Counted from the stretch's first letter, positions 52,528 to 62,409 are shown. The stretch: DNA of 64,000 nucleotides from Bdellovibrio bacteriovorus (GCF_001592755.1 NZ_LUKF01000016.1:310001-374000); one strand, 5' to 3'. Program-made: numbers and translations. The notes: generated by a model not told the origin, from the letters alone.

Positions 52528-53382
52528 ATGCATCCCTCATCACGGACACATAAAGTGGGCTTAGGCCTTCGCCAGCCCCATTATTCCTATTTAGAAACCC
52601 GTCCTCAAACTGAAGCAGCTTGGTTTGAGGCGATCACAGAAAACTATCTGAATTCACGCGGGCGTCCTTTAGAGATGCTAAAGTTGATTCGTCAGGATTA
52701 CCCGGTGGCCCTGCACGGACTATCGATGAATATCGGATGCCCTGAAGGATTGCGTCTGGATTATTTGCAAAAACTGCGGGAGCTGATTGAACACGTCGAG
52801 CCTTTTATTGTTTCAGATCATCTTTGTTGGACGGGATCTCCGGACCAGAATCTTCATGATCTTCTGCCTCTCCCGTTTACAGAAGACAGCATTGAGACTT
52901 TGGTGAACAACATCGATTTCGTACAAAACTTTTTGCGTCGACCGCTAATTCTGGAAAATATTTCCACTTACATCAGCTATCGCAGCAACGAAATGAATGA
53001 GTGGGATTTTATTAGTGAAGTCAGCCGTCGCTCGGGTTGTGGGCTTCTGCTGGATATGAACAATGTGTATGTGAATTCCTATAATCACGGCTTTGACCCG
53101 AATTATTTCTTAAACCACATTCCTTTGGATCGCGTGGTGCAAGTTCACATGTCCGGTCCGACAAAATTTGAAGACATTCTTTTTGATAATCACGGGCAGG
53201 AAATTCCAGAACAAATCTGGGATTTATTCAAACTAATGGCGCCAAAAATTCGCCACTTGCCTATTTTAATTGAACGCGACGAAGACATTCCGGATTTCAA
53301 AGAACTTGAAGTCGAAGTGATGAAAGCAGTTTACATCTTGGAGGGCTCTCATGAATCTGAACGAAGCACAGAACCTGTTTAA
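52528..53382 (+). CDS. MNIO (DUF692) multinuclear non-heme iron oxidase, BufB/MbnB-like
   Basis: The 284-residue TIM-barrel enzyme shows the metal-ligand set expected for MNIOs: E38 (ITENYL), H63 (LHGLSMNIG), D97/H98 (VSDHL), E143 (LENIS), D176 with N179 (LLDMNNVYVN), H207 (VHMSG), D220/H222 (DNHGQ) and E249. Characterised members (MbnB, TglH, BufB) modify cysteine or other residues of ribosomal peptides such as methanobactin and bufferins. It overlaps the next gene, a DUF2063 protein, the usual recognition partner. No Cys-rich precursor (DUF2282) is encoded nearby; YceI takes that operon position instead. Confidence 0.92.
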   Translation: MHPSSRTHKVGLGLRQPHYSYLETRPQTEAAWFEAITENYLNSRGRPLEMLKLIRQDYPVALHGLSMNIGCPEGLRLDYLQKLRELIEHVEPFIVSDHLCWTGSPDQNLHDLLPLPFTEDSIETLVNNIDFVQNFLRRPLILENISTYISYRSNEMNEWDFISEVSRRSGCGLLLDMNNVYVNSYNHGFDPNYFLNHIPLDRVVQVHMSGPTKFEDILFDNHGQEIPEQIWDLFKLMAPKIRHLPILIERDEDIPDFKELEVEVMKAVYILEGSHESERSTEPV

Positions 53383-54121
53383 AAAAGGCCTTCTTGGCGA
53401 AAATGATCAGGCTTTTCAAAAAACTTTAAAAGCTGTAGGACAAATGTCTTTAGAGCGCGCTTTCAAAGTTTACAATCACAGCTACATCCGTCGCTTAACC
53501 GAAAGCTTGAAAGAAACTTATCCCGCGGTTTTTTGGGTTTTAGGTGCGGATTCATTTCAGCAAGTGGCGGCGGATTATATCAATGCGCAACCTTCGTTGT
53601 CTTATGATCTGGCTGCCCATGGAGCCGAGTTCCCGGCATTCCTAAAAACATCTTCGGTGTCTGCCGGTATTCCGTTTCTTTATGAGCTGGCCCGTTTTGA
53701 GTGGGCGATCAAAGACATGCATCACACACCCACGCCGCAGCCACTTTCTGAAGAACATATCGAAGAACTTTTGCGTGAAGAGGATTTCAAAGTTCACTTC
53801 ATCGAGTCCATGCATATTTTCGAAAGCCCTTACTCGATCTATGATGTTTGGAGACAGCGCAACGAGCGCACTTATCACTTTGAAGATATTCACTGGAGCC
53901 ATCCGGAGCATCTTTTGGTTTATAAGAAGCAAAGAAAGATTTATGTCCAAAGAATCGATGCCGTCGAAGCCCAAATCCTTTTGGATTTAAAAGAAGGGAA
54001 ATCGGTAGCGACAGCTTTGGCCGATTTTTCTCACGCTTTGAATGCGGAAAAAGTCACGCAGCTCTTAGAGATGATCACAAGAGCTGGCATTGTCGAAGAC
54101 GTTTTAGTTTTAGAGAATTAA
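53351..54121 (+). CDS. DUF2063 (BufC-like) partner protein
   Basis: The 256-residue protein has the DUF2063 N-terminal domain (about 1-95: [39 protein letters not shown]), followed by a less conserved C-terminal region (about 100-256) that in the family resembles a winged or RRE-like fold. In bufferin and related clusters this partner brings the precursor to the MNIO. The ATG at 53351 lies 32 bases inside the MNIO gene with GGAGGG upstream, so the two are made in fixed ratio. The stop overlaps that of the convergent chemoreceptor gene by four bases. Confidence 0.88.
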   Translation: MNLNEAQNLFKKGLLGENDQAFQKTLKAVGQMSLERAFKVYNHSYIRRLTESLKETYPAVFWVLGADSFQQVAADYINAQPSLSYDLAAHGAEFPAFLKTSSVSAGIPFLYELARFEWAIKDMHHTPTPQPLSEEHIEELLREEDFKVHFIESMHIFESPYSIYDVWRQRNERTYHFEDIHWSHPEHLLVYKKQRKIYVQRIDAVEAQILLDLKEGKSVATALADFSHALNAEKVTQLLEMITRAGIVEDVLVLEN

Positions 54122-55575
54122 GCGGCTTTTTTACCGATCACTTCAGAAGCCATGTTGTTCACCATGTGCTGAAGAGTGTTGGCCTGAGCAGACATTTCTT
54201 CCGAGGTTGCGGCAGTTTCTTCTGCCGCTGCCGAGAAGGCTTGAGTTTGCCTTTCTAAAGATCCCATCGCTTCATGAATGGCTTTGATGCCATCTGACTG
54301 ATGAGTCGAAGTTTCCGAGATCTCTTGATTCAACACCGTCACTTTTTGCACGGAACTCACAATGCCATCGAGAACCTTGTCGCTTTTTTCGGCAAGTTCC
54401 AAAGACACGCGTGTTTGTTCAACACTGCTTGTGATCACTGTTTTTACTTCTTTAGCCGCGCTCGCAGATTTTAACGCCAAACCGCGTACGGCTTCTGCCA
54501 CGACGGCGAAACCCTTTCCTTGCTCTCCGGCGCGGGCCGCTTCGACAGCAGCGTTTAAGGCGAGCAAATTTGTCTGAAAGGCAATGTCATCGATAATATC
54601 CATTGCGGAAGTGATCTCGCCGGAAATTTTGGACATGACCGTGATGGCCTCGATCAATTTTTTTACTTCGTGAGCACCTTCAGAAGCTCCAACTTCGGAA
54701 GTCTTGGCAAGTTCGGCCGCGGTCTTTGCGCGATCCTGATTCGCCTTCACGATTTCATTTAAATCTGTCACTGAACGCAACGTCTCTTCAATTCGTGCAG
54801 CCGACTCCACCGCTCCTTGAGCGACATTTTGACCAGCCGTTGAAAGCATATTGGAAGCTTCCAACACTTGCTGGCTCGCGGTGTTTGTTTCACTCACTGT
54901 CTGCGCCAAGAAATTCATCAGGCGGCTTGCAAACACGTAGAACAGTGCAAATGCTAAAACGAAGGCCAGTGAAAAGCCGATAAGAACTTTATCGCGGAAA
55001 GTGGCAACCGCTTTTTCCACGTCATCGACATAAACGCCGCTTCCGACGATCCATTGCCATGGTTTGAACTGACGAACGAAACTGATTTTAGGTTCGGGTT
55101 GAGGCGAACCTGGCTTGGGCCACATATAATTGGCAAAGCCTTCAGCCTCTGCTGTTTGCCCAATGCGCGCAAACTCCACGAAGAGTTTAAAACCGTTCGG
55201 GTCTTTCATATCAGACAGGTCTTTACCGTCGAGTTCGGGCTTAATTGGATGCATCATCATGCGAGGGTGAAGATCATTAATCCAAAAGTACTCGTTGCCA
55301 CTATAGCGAAGAGCCTTGATAGCGGCGAGGGCTTGATCTTTCGCTTGATCTTCCGTGATTTCTTTCTTTTGAAATAGTTCGTACTTGTGCTCAATGATTT
55401 TTGTCGCGATATCAACCGTGCTTCGAATAGCGACTTTCCGATCTTCATACATATTGTCGCGAACCAGCGGAAGAACATAAAAAAGAACAATGGCCCAAAG
55501 AGGTAGGATCGCTACAATCAGTAACGCCAAGGTTTTATATCGATAACTCCGCGTTTTCCAAATACGATCCAACAT
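54118..55575 (-). CDS. Methyl-accepting chemotaxis protein with periplasmic Cache domain
   Basis: Start chosen at ATG 55575 ([11 protein letters not shown]), with GGGAG upstream; a GTG 28 codons earlier lacks a site. The 485-residue receptor has a membrane helix (about 14-36), a single Cache domain (about 40-185, with the [16 protein letters not shown] and [16 protein letters not shown]-type segments), a second helix (about 197-220) and a long cytoplasmic coiled coil. The signalling tip is [22 protein letters not shown]. Such Cache domains usually bind small organic acids; the ligand is unknown. There is no clear HAMP. It lacks a terminal CheR-docking pentapeptide. Confidence 0.93.
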   Translation of the reverse strand: MLDRIWKTRSYRYKTLALLIVAILPLWAIVLFYVLPLVRDNMYEDRKVAIRSTVDIATKIIEHKYELFQKKEITEDQAKDQALAAIKALRYSGNEYFWINDLHPRMMMHPIKPELDGKDLSDMKDPNGFKLFVEFARIGQTAEAEGFANYMWPKPGSPQPEPKISFVRQFKPWQWIVGSGVYVDDVEKAVATFRDKVLIGFSLAFVLAFALFYVFASRLMNFLAQTVSETNTASQQVLEASNMLSTAGQNVAQGAVESAARIEETLRSVTDLNEIVKANQDRAKTAAELAKTSEVGASEGAHEVKKLIEAITVMSKISGEITSAMDIIDDIAFQTNLLALNAAVEAARAGEQGKGFAVVAEAVRGLALKSASAAKEVKTVITSSVEQTRVSLELAEKSDKVLDGIVSSVQKVTVLNQEISETSTHQSDGIKAIHEAMGSLERQTQAFSAAAEETAATSEEMSAQANTLQHMVNNMASEVIGKKAA

Positions 55576-55670
55576 GAATACTCCCTGTGTTGAATGACCC
55601 AGGGCTACATCGTCAAAATATTTTTGCAGCTGAAGGAACTTCTTAATATTCCGAAACACTTTTTAATTTC

Positions 55671-55687
55671 TGTTTCAGACTGAAACA
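55671..55687. promoter_or_regulatory. 17-bp dyad between L,D-transpeptidase and chemoreceptor genes
   Basis: TGTTTCA GAC TGAAACA is a perfect 7-bp dyad just after the stop of the L,D-transpeptidase gene and about 100 bases before the chemoreceptor start. It may be an operator; the T-rich flank needed for a terminator is weak. Confidence 0.4.
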
Positions 55688-55690
55688 ATC

Positions 55691-56440
55691 TTATCTGCCA
55701 CCGCCACCTTCGCCGGAAGTACGCCTCGGGTTTACTCCTGGCGGGATGATTTCTGAGCCCGAAACCTCTTGCTGCCAAGGCGAAAGCCGCGAAGCTCTCA
55801 TGAGGTCTTTATGATAAGACAGAAGCAAACTTCCCTTCTCTAGAACATCGATCAAATAGTCCCGATCTTGAAGACTGACGGCAAAGCAGCCTTCGCTCCA
55901 TCCCAGTCGACCGTTTTGTGCGATGAACTGTTCGCTGACGTAGCTGGCACCATGCAAGACGATGGCGCGCTCTTTGGCGCGATCATTGGATTTATCAATT
56001 CCTTCAAGGTATAGTGAGCGCCCATTCACTTTGCTGGGATAAGTCCCTTGCGCAAAGTAAAACCCCAAAGAGCTTTTCCAAGAATCGACAAAGTTTGAAA
56101 AGCTGCGCGCTTCTAGGACGCCTGAGTTGATGCCATGAGCGACATAAAATCTTTCGACATAGCCATAATCTAAATGCAGGAGATAAAGACGTTTGACGGT
56201 GGAAGGTTCTGAATAGTCCACAATCACCGCGTACTCAGTATTCGGGATCAGGCCCACATTGTAGTCAAACATACGGAAGGTCAGATCTAAGGCTTCCCGA
56301 GAGATTCCTTGTTGTAAGAATACGTCAAAGACCTTACGGCCATCGGCAATTCTTCGCTCGAACATGGATTCTGCTAAAGCTAAACGGGAACAAAGGAATA
56401 TGAAAAAGAAAGCTGCGATGAAACGAACGAAATTTTTCAT
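55691..56440 (-). CDS. L,D-transpeptidase-like catalytic domain protein (YkuD_2 type)
   Basis: The 249-residue product has a signal peptide (about 1-23, ending ALA) and the second type of YkuD domain: AIVLHGASYVSEQ has the catalytic-type His and LGWSEGCFAVS the Ser-x-Gly-Cys, with nucleophile Cys at about 191. The usual Arg after the Cys is replaced (CFAV), as in this subfamily. It probably acts on peptidoglycan stem peptides in the periplasm. The C-terminus is Gly/Ser-rich. It follows the 56501 gene on the same strand after a hairpin. Confidence 0.8.
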   Translation of the reverse strand: MKNFVRFIAAFFFIFLCSRLALAESMFERRIADGRKVFDVFLQQGISREALDLTFRMFDYNVGLIPNTEYAVIVDYSEPSTVKRLYLLHLDYGYVERFYVAHGINSGVLEARSFSNFVDSWKSSLGFYFAQGTYPSKVNGRSLYLEGIDKSNDRAKERAIVLHGASYVSEQFIAQNGRLGWSEGCFAVSLQDRDYLIDVLEKGSLLLSYHKDLMRASRLSPWQQEVSGSEIIPPGVNPRRTSGEGGGGR

Positions 56441-56450
56441 CAGATCACTG

Positions 56451-56475
56451 TTGCGGGTTTTGAATTCACCCGCAA
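56451..56475. terminator. Hairpin between two same-strand genes
   Basis: TTGCGGGT and ACCCGCAA form an 8-bp stem around a 9-base loop containing GAATTC, directly after the stop region of the 56501 gene and 11 bases before the next ATG. There is no T run, so it is more likely an intercistronic structure than a terminator. Confidence 0.35.
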
Positions 56476-56500
56476 GTTAAGAATCAGAAACACTGGAACA

Positions 56501-57220
56501 CTAAGGCCAAGGAATGTAAGGCACATCCTGACATACGATCGGCAAAGCTTCTGCTTGAAGAGGCGCTGCCACGTGATCAATTTCCGAAGACTCATCTAAG
56601 AGTGCAATGTGAGAACGCAACATCAAATTAGCGATGAACATCGTGGAGTCACCCAGACGCTCTTGCGCCATTTTTTCGTGACGTGGAATCAGCACGGCAA
56701 TGCGACGGATGGATTCAAGAATATGACGAACCATGCAGTTATAACGGGGTTCGCGCTCGAGTTCATGGATCAACTCATCGGCGTAATTCGCCAGTTCGTT
56801 GTATTCTCTTTCTTTATAGAACTGCAAAAGATATTTTTGCATCACTTCCACCGCTGCGGGACGGAAGTTATCTAAAGAATCTTTACCGGCTGGATTTACC
56901 GCCCTGAACTTCGGAGTTTCGTTCATCGAGATAAAGTAATCACACGTCATCGGGATACCGACTCTTTGGAAAGGCTGAACCAAAAGATCTGCCACCGGAG
57001 AAATGAGTCGCAGCTTTCTTTCCATTGAGATCAAACGTTTTGTGACTTCTTTGCTTTTTCCATTAGAGAGCCTTTCGTAGTGAGGCGCTCTTTTTTTATT
57101 CAGCTCTAAGGCTTCGTCAATGTGTTCAGTTAGGCAGGCGCGCGGCTTAATACCGGCAGCAAAACTTGCACTTCCTAACATCAAACTTAGAATGAAAATA
57201 AGTCCGTGGCTGAAATTCAT
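56501..57220 (-). CDS. Secreted helical protein of unknown function
   Basis: The 239-residue product has a signal peptide (about 1-21, ending SFA) and a mainly helical mature part rich in Arg, Glu and Leu. Four cysteines (RACLTEH, MTCDYF, YNCMVRH, IVCQDV) suggest disulfides in the periplasm. No family recognised. The ATG has only a weak ribosome-binding site. It is read away from the fibre gene, with 232 bases between their start codons. Confidence 0.65.
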   Translation of the reverse strand: MNFSHGLIFILSLMLGSASFAAGIKPRACLTEHIDEALELNKKRAPHYERLSNGKSKEVTKRLISMERKLRLISPVADLLVQPFQRVGIPMTCDYFISMNETPKFRAVNPAGKDSLDNFRPAAVEVMQKYLLQFYKEREYNELANYADELIHELEREPRYNCMVRHILESIRRIAVLIPRHEKMAQERLGDSTMFIANLMLRSHIALLDESSEIDHVAAPLQAEALPIVCQDVPYIPWP

Positions 57221-57452
57221 AGAGACGTTATAGCATAGTCCCCTTCATCAACCCTGTGAGCTCAGGGGCCCTCTGTAATAAGGGAAGGCTTGTCTACACT
57301 TTAGACATTCTTGCCCCCTTGTCATCTTTCCTGCTTTGGTCGGGCTCGCATATCTCTGGATGAGACGTCGTTTCTGCAATACGAACCAATGCAAGGTGGT
57401 TTCACTTAATACTGTTAAGATTTCGACAAATAAAATCCGAAAAGATAGGTGT

Positions 57453-60400
57453 ATGAAATACCCCGGAACGTTTCTCTTCATATTTCTATTTCTTACGGCT
57501 GCGTGGGCGGGGCCCAATTCTTTAACTTATCAAGGGCGCATTTTACGTTCCGATGGCTCACCCTTAGAATTTAATAACGTCAGCTTTCAGTTTGAAATCA
57601 CCAGTCCCGACGGGCTTTGTGTTCTGTACCGCGAACAAGTGAACGGCATCAACATGACGAATTCAGGTGGCGTGTTCGACGTCGCTATTGGCAGCGGCAC
57701 GAAAAGCTTTCCCGCCGACGCTTCTTTCAAACTTCTGGATGCATTCGTTAATGCCGGATCTTTATCTTGTTACGGAAGTGCCAATTACAATCCGAGCTAC
57801 GATGACATTCGTCGTCTGCGGGTGCAGTTTCACGATGGTTCTGGTTGGAAAGTTATTTCTCCAGACTCTGAAATTCGCTCGGTGCCTTATGCCGGTTACT
57901 CTTATTCGGCGACAAAACTAGGAACAAATAGTGCCTCTGATTTTTTATTAAAGGCCGGAATTCCAACCTGTGCTTCGGGAACATTTTTATCTTGGAATGG
58001 TTCCACTTTAGCTTGTGCCAGCGTTGCTGGAGCTAGCGGCGGCACGGTGACGGACGTCACTTCCGCAAACTCCTATTTAACAATCATCAATGGCACTTCA
58101 ACACCGACACTCACCTTGAACGTCGGAACTGCCGCAAACACCGTGGCTGCGGGAAATGATCCCCGTCTTTCTGATGCGCGTATTCCAACGGGAGCAGCCG
58201 GTGGAGATTTAAGTTCCACTTATCCCAACCCCACGGTCGCAAAAATCCAAGGCGTGGCGGTTTCTACAACCGCACCTAACACGGGTGAATACTTAAAGTA
58301 CAATGGAGTTCAATGGCTTCCTGCCGTGATCACGAGTTCTGATGTTTCAGGATTAGCAGCGACCTTAAGCGGTTATGTTACGCAATCTTATTTTAGCTCG
58401 GCGGTTGCAAGTGCGAACTGCGCCCAACATCAAACGATGTATTGGGAGGCCGCAACGAACAGCTTTAAGTGTCTATCTATCAATGTCAGTGTGGCTGGTG
58501 ATGTCAGTGGTTCCATTGGCTCCGTCAGTGTCGACAAGATCAAAGGCGTTGCTCTTGATTTTTCAACCGCCCCGACATCAGGTCAGACATTGAAATTTAA
58601 CGGCACAAGTTGGGCTCCTGCGAATGACAATAATGGCGGCGGGACTATCACTGCATTGACTGGCGATGTGACAGCAAGTGGTTCCGGATCTGTTACAGCG
58701 ACAGTGAATTCCGTTGGTGGTTCAACCGCAGCGAATATTCATAGCGCCACTCAAGCGGCGAACGCGGCAACGGATGCGAATACTGCCTCGACTATTATCA
58801 AAAGAAATGCTTCGGGAAACTTTACCGCCAACAACGCCAATTTAAACAGCGTCGTTTTGAAAGATTCTGGCTCAAATACGGTAACGCTTCAAGCTCCGAC
58901 TACAGTTTCTACTAGCTACTCTCTTAAGTTCCCTGCGGCGCAAAGTGGAGCGAATCAGTTACTTCTGAATGATGGTGCTGGCAATCTTTCTTGGACAAGT
59001 TTATCTTCCGTGGGCGTCACTAATGTTGGGGTCACCGCTCCTATCGTAAATTCCGGAACGGCGTCGGCACCGACAATTGGAATTCAACAAGCCAATGGTT
59101 CACAAGCGGGCTATCTTTCTAGCGCGGACTGGACAAGCTTCAACAGCAAACAAAGTGCAACCCTCAATTCAGGAAATATTTGGATTGGTAACGGATCTAA
59201 TGTCGCTACGGCGGTCACACCGGCAGGAGATGTGACGATCTCGACGGCAGGCGCGACTTTAGTTGGAAAAATTCAAGGCACCGGTGTTGTCAGCACAACT
59301 CCGACCGCGACAAATAATATCTTTAAATACAACGGCGCAAACTGGGCCCCGGGATTTATCGGTGTCGCTGACATCCGTTCAACCGCAGCCGGTAATGCGC
59401 AATTCTTTCCGACGACTTGCAGTGCCGCGCAAACTTTGAATTGGGAATCGGCGACGGATAAATATATTTGTACAAACATTGCCATTGGTGATTCGCAAAT
59501 CACCTACGCTTCCAAAGCGGCGAAAACATTCTTGGCAGCGCCCACGGCTGGCGGAGTTCCTTCATTTAGAACGATTGCCTCTTCCGACCTTCCCACCACG
59601 GGAATTGATGGGGCGTACATCAACGGAGGAAACTCTTTTGGTACAAATGCGACCCTCGGTGTGAATGATGCCTTTGGGTTAGATATTGAAACTAACAACG
59701 TGGCTCGTGTTTCCATCGGTAGCACTGGGAAAGTCGGTGTTAATGCTTCAGGCGCCTCTTCTCAGTTTCAAGTTCACGGCACAGCGAGTGTGCAAACAGA
59801 TTACGCGATTGCGACCTTCCAAGATTCTTCAAATAATGGTTTAAGCTTCGGTGTCGACACGTCAAATGGTTGGAGTTGGTTGTATTCACGCACGGCCGGA
59901 GTGTCTCCCCGCCCAATCGCTCTTTTTGCTCACAACTCAAATCAAACGCCGGATCTTTTGGTTGATAACGGGCAAGTCGGTGTTGGTACCGGATCTCCGC
60001 AAGCTCCTTTGCATGTTGTCGGAAACGGCAATGGCGGCATTCTTATTCAAAAAAGTTCCAATGATAATGGTGGCGCCACAATTGTTTTTGCCAAATCTCG
60101 CGGGACGAACACGGCGCGCACAGCCGCTCAATCGGGCGACCGCTTGATGGGACTTTATGGATCTGGCGCTTACGATGCGACGAACATTTCTAACAACTCC
60201 GCAGCCATTCAATTTCTTGCCGCCGAAAATTTCACAAGTACGGCGCAAGGGACGTCAATTGATTTTGGAACGACTCCGATTGGCGGCACGGCTCGACAAA
60301 CACGAATGACCATTCTTCCGTCTGGCCAGATTGCCGTCGGAACAATCACCGCTCCCGCTGGTCTGTTGTCAAACACTACGACGAATCTAGGTGACTCGGG

Positions 60401-61400
60401 CACTATTGCGGCTATCAACGGAAATGGCATCGGACCTGGCGGGTTCCAGTGGGAAGCCGCGGGCACCGGATACGCGACGACACTTTTTAACTCGACCAAT
60501 TTAGCAAATGCTCATGGACTCCAGCTTTACACCGCCTCGAGCGATGCCAACGTGAACATTCTGTATGCTCGCGCCAATGGCAATGCAAGATTTTCTGTCA
60601 AAGGAAACGGATTCGTTGGGATTAATACGCCCGGTCCTCGAGAAGCCATGGAAATTAATAAAGGGCACTTCTTCCATGCAGGAGGCGACCTCGTTCACTT
60701 CTTCAACTCCTACCACAATGGGACTCAACGTTACGGTGGTTATGGCGGTGTCGCTGGCTATACAGGTGGAATTGGATTCAGCCCTTCTACTGGAAATCTG
60801 TACTTAATGACATCAAATACTGCCGGCACCTCAGACAACCCCACCGTGGGAGTGGGCAATCACGTCGTTTTAGACCGGAACGGCAATCTGGGTGTTGGAA
60901 CAGGCTCTCCGGGTTACACTCTTCACGTCGTAGGATCTGCTGGGTTAAGTTCAGGAACAGCTTGGATTAATGCCTCAGACATCCGATTAAAAAATATTAA
61001 AGGCGACTATGAGTACGGATTGAATGAGATTCTGAAATTACACACAGTCCGCTTCAACTATAAAAAAGGAAATCCTTTAGGACTTCCTTCAGATCACAAG
61101 ATGACAGGCTTCATTGCCCAGGAAGTTCAAAAAGTAATTCCCGATGCCGTGAAAACTCGCGCGGACGGTTATCTTGAGTTGAACGTCGATCCCATTCACT
61201 GGGCGACAGTCAACGCCGTTCAAGAACTTCATGGCATTTGCAAACAATCTGAAGAACAAATGAAATCAGTGGATGCCCGCTTGCAACGTCATGATCGCGA
61301 GATTGCTTCTTTAAAAGAAGAAAATCGTCTGTTGAAACAACAACTGGAAAAACAAAGCCAAGACTTGGAAAAAATCAAAAAGAAGTTAGGCCTTGAATAG
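57453..61400 (+). CDS. Large S74-chaperone fibre protein (mosaic adhesive trimer-like)
   Basis: Start chosen at ATG 57453 (MKYPGTFLFIFLFL), with AGGTG upstream; the 39-codon longer frame would bury the signal peptide. The 1315-residue protein is secreted by Sec (cleavage near AWA). After an N-terminal domain (about 22-135) come at least three fibre repeats of the form GD(L/V)S...VxKIxGVAV...LKYNGxxWxPA, then variable beta-rich segments to about 1170. The C-terminus has an endosialidase-type S74 chaperone (SDIRLKNI at about 1173, FIAQEVQKVIPDAV) and a coiled coil. S74 domains help trimerise phage-type fibres. Bdellovibrio uses similar chimeric fibres to recognise prey; that role is inferred here. 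Confidence 0.85.
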   Translation: MKYPGTFLFIFLFLTAAWAGPNSLTYQGRILRSDGSPLEFNNVSFQFEITSPDGLCVLYREQVNGINMTNSGGVFDVAIGSGTKSFPADASFKLLDAFVNAGSLSCYGSANYNPSYDDIRRLRVQFHDGSGWKVISPDSEIRSVPYAGYSYSATKLGTNSASDFLLKAGIPTCASGTFLSWNGSTLACASVAGASGGTVTDVTSANSYLTIINGTSTPTLTLNVGTAANTVAAGNDPRLSDARIPTGAAGGDLSSTYPNPTVAKIQGVAVSTTAPNTGEYLKYNGVQWLPAVITSSDVSGLAATLSGYVTQSYFSSAVASANCAQHQTMYWEAATNSFKCLSINVSVAGDVSGSIGSVSVDKIKGVALDFSTAPTSGQTLKFNGTSWAPANDNNGGGTITALTGDVTASGSGSVTATVNSVGGSTAANIHSATQAANAATDANTASTIIKRNASGNFTANNANLNSVVLKDSGSNTVTLQAPTTVSTSYSLKFPAAQSGANQLLLNDGAGNLSWTSLSSVGVTNVGVTAPIVNSGTASAPTIGIQQANGSQAGYLSSADWTSFNSKQSATLNSGNIWIGNGSNVATAVTPAGDVTISTAGATLVGKIQGTGVVSTTPTATNNIFKYNGANWAPGFIGVADIRSTAAGNAQFFPTTCSAAQTLNWESATDKYICTNIAIGDSQITYASKAAKTFLAAPTAGGVPSFRTIASSDLPTTGIDGAYINGGNSFGTNATLGVNDAFGLDIETNNVARVSIGSTGKVGVNASGASSQFQVHGTASVQTDYAIATFQDSSNNGLSFGVDTSNGWSWLYSRTAGVSPRPIALFAHNSNQTPDLLVDNGQVGVGTGSPQAPLHVVGNGNGGILIQKSSNDNGGATIVFAKSRGTNTARTAAQSGDRLMGLYGSGAYDATNISNNSAAIQFLAAENFTSTAQGTSIDFGTTPIGGTARQTRMTILPSGQIAVGTITAPAGLLSNTTTNLGDSGTIAAINGNGIGPGGFQWEAAGTGYATTLFNSTNLANAHGLQLYTASSDANVNILYARANGNARFSVKGNGFVGINTPGPREAMEINKGHFFHAGGDLVHFFNSYHNGTQRYGGYGGVAGYTGGIGFSPSTGNLYLMTSNTAGTSDNPTVGVGNHVVLDRNGNLGVGTGSPGYTLHVVGSAGLSSGTAWINASDIRLKNIKGDYEYGLNEILKLHTVRFNYKKGNPLGLPSDHKMTGFIAQEVQKVIPDAVKTRADGYLELNVDPIHWATVNAVQELHGICKQSEEQMKSVDARLQRHDREIASLKEENRLLKQQLEKQSQDLEKIKKKLGLE

Positions 61401-61401
61401 C

Positions 61402-62148
61402 CTAATCTTCTTTGCCGTCTTTCTTCTTAATTGCACCCATATAGGAATACTGCCAAGGACGGAAAGACAACAACACACCTGTGTCTTGCACAGGGACGTT
61501 GTGTTCTCCTTCAAAGCGAGACTCTTCTTGCATCTCTAACAAAATACGTTCGAGTTTTGCTTTATACTTGGCTAACGCCGGAGGACTGATCTTTAAAAAC
61601 GAGAAGCGAATGTAGTCCTCAGGCCGGAAATCATAACTCAAATAACTTGTCTTGGTTTGATCGAACAAAGCCTTACCCACCGGCCCATCACGACGGAAGC
61701 GCAGAAAGCCTTGGCGTTTGAATTTCACTTTGTCTCGAGGATGAAGTTCAATCAGATTCAGTCGATCCAACTGAAAAAGATATTTTTTTGATTCGGAACT
61801 GGCGATTTGATAATCGCGCTCAATCTTTTGTGGAGTCTTCCCCTCTTGCAACATCATGAAGTAATGCAAAAGGCGCGCATTTTCGGCAAGAGCCTTTTCT
61901 TGCTCATCTGAAAGTGTGACGGCCTGATTCGCCTCTTCCAAGTTGGCCGATTTCACGACTTCGGAAAAGCTGATATCAGCCACGCGACAGATTTCTTCTA
62001 GTCGCTCAAGGCTTAAACTCTTATTGGAAAGAATGCGCTTCACGCTAGATTCGCTCAAACCTAAGGGTTTCGCTAAATCACGATATAGAACATTCTTCGC
62101 TTTTAAGGCGCGTTTCAGTGAGTTTAAAAACTGGTCAATCTGTGACAT
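61402..62148 (-). CDS. XRE-type transcriptional regulator with winged C-terminal domain
   Basis: Start chosen at ATG 62148, with GGGGGTTGAG upstream; a TTG four codons earlier is also open. The 248-residue protein has a Cro/CI helix-turn-helix (about 10-65: VLYRDLAKPLGLSESSVKRIL, then SLSLERLEEICRVADI). A second winged-helix-like domain (about 80-150: SESKKYLFQLDRLNLIELHP) and an unassigned C-terminal domain follow. Targets unknown. It converges tail-to-tail with the fibre gene, whose stop is two bases away. Confidence 0.8.
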   Translation of the reverse strand: MSQIDQFLNSLKRALKAKNVLYRDLAKPLGLSESSVKRILSNKSLSLERLEEICRVADISFSEVVKSANLEEANQAVTLSDEQEKALAENARLLHYFMMLQEGKTPQKIERDYQIASSESKKYLFQLDRLNLIELHPRDKVKFKRQGFLRFRRDGPVGKALFDQTKTSYLSYDFRPEDYIRFSFLKISPPALAKYKAKLERILLEMQEESRFEGEHNVPVQDTGVLLSFRPWQYSYMGAIKKKDGKED

Positions 62149-62254
62149 CTCAACCCCCAAAACTGACGGTAGCGTATTTTAATACTCTAAGCAAGGGTAT
62201 TGAATAATAGGACCAACCTGCCGATCCTAGAGACAAGGCACTGTAGGAGGTTTT

Positions 62255-62395
62255 ATGGCCATCTTTAAGTTTCTAGTAGACCGTTTATTTCAGTCCCGCC
62301 CGTTCTTTTATGGCTGGGAACAAAGAGCTTACGAACGACGCCAAGAGCAATATCGAGGGGAAACCCAAAACTCTTGCAGAGTCCGCTGGGATTAA
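62255..62395 (+). CDS. Conserved-looking 46-residue basic protein
   Basis: A short ORF with an excellent GTAGGAGG site seven bases before the ATG encodes a 46-residue protein, MAIFKFLVDRLFQSRPF...CRVRWD, rich in Arg, Gln and aromatic residues, with an amphipathic start. It ends 14 bases before the ATG of the ABC exporter, which itself has a poor ribosome-binding site. It is therefore likely to couple translation into the exporter and may be a small accessory subunit or leader. No family recognised. Confidence 0.55.
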   Translation: MAIFKFLVDRLFQSRPFFYGWEQRAYERRQEQYRGETQNSCRVRWD

Positions 62396-62409
62396 CTACA
62401 GTTCCGACG

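Noticed and set aside
57416-57443. Sigma-28-like TAAG-N16-TCCGAAAA upstream of the fibre gene
   Set aside because: Transcription would begin about at the ATG, leaving no ribosome-binding site on the message; match to the consensus is modest.
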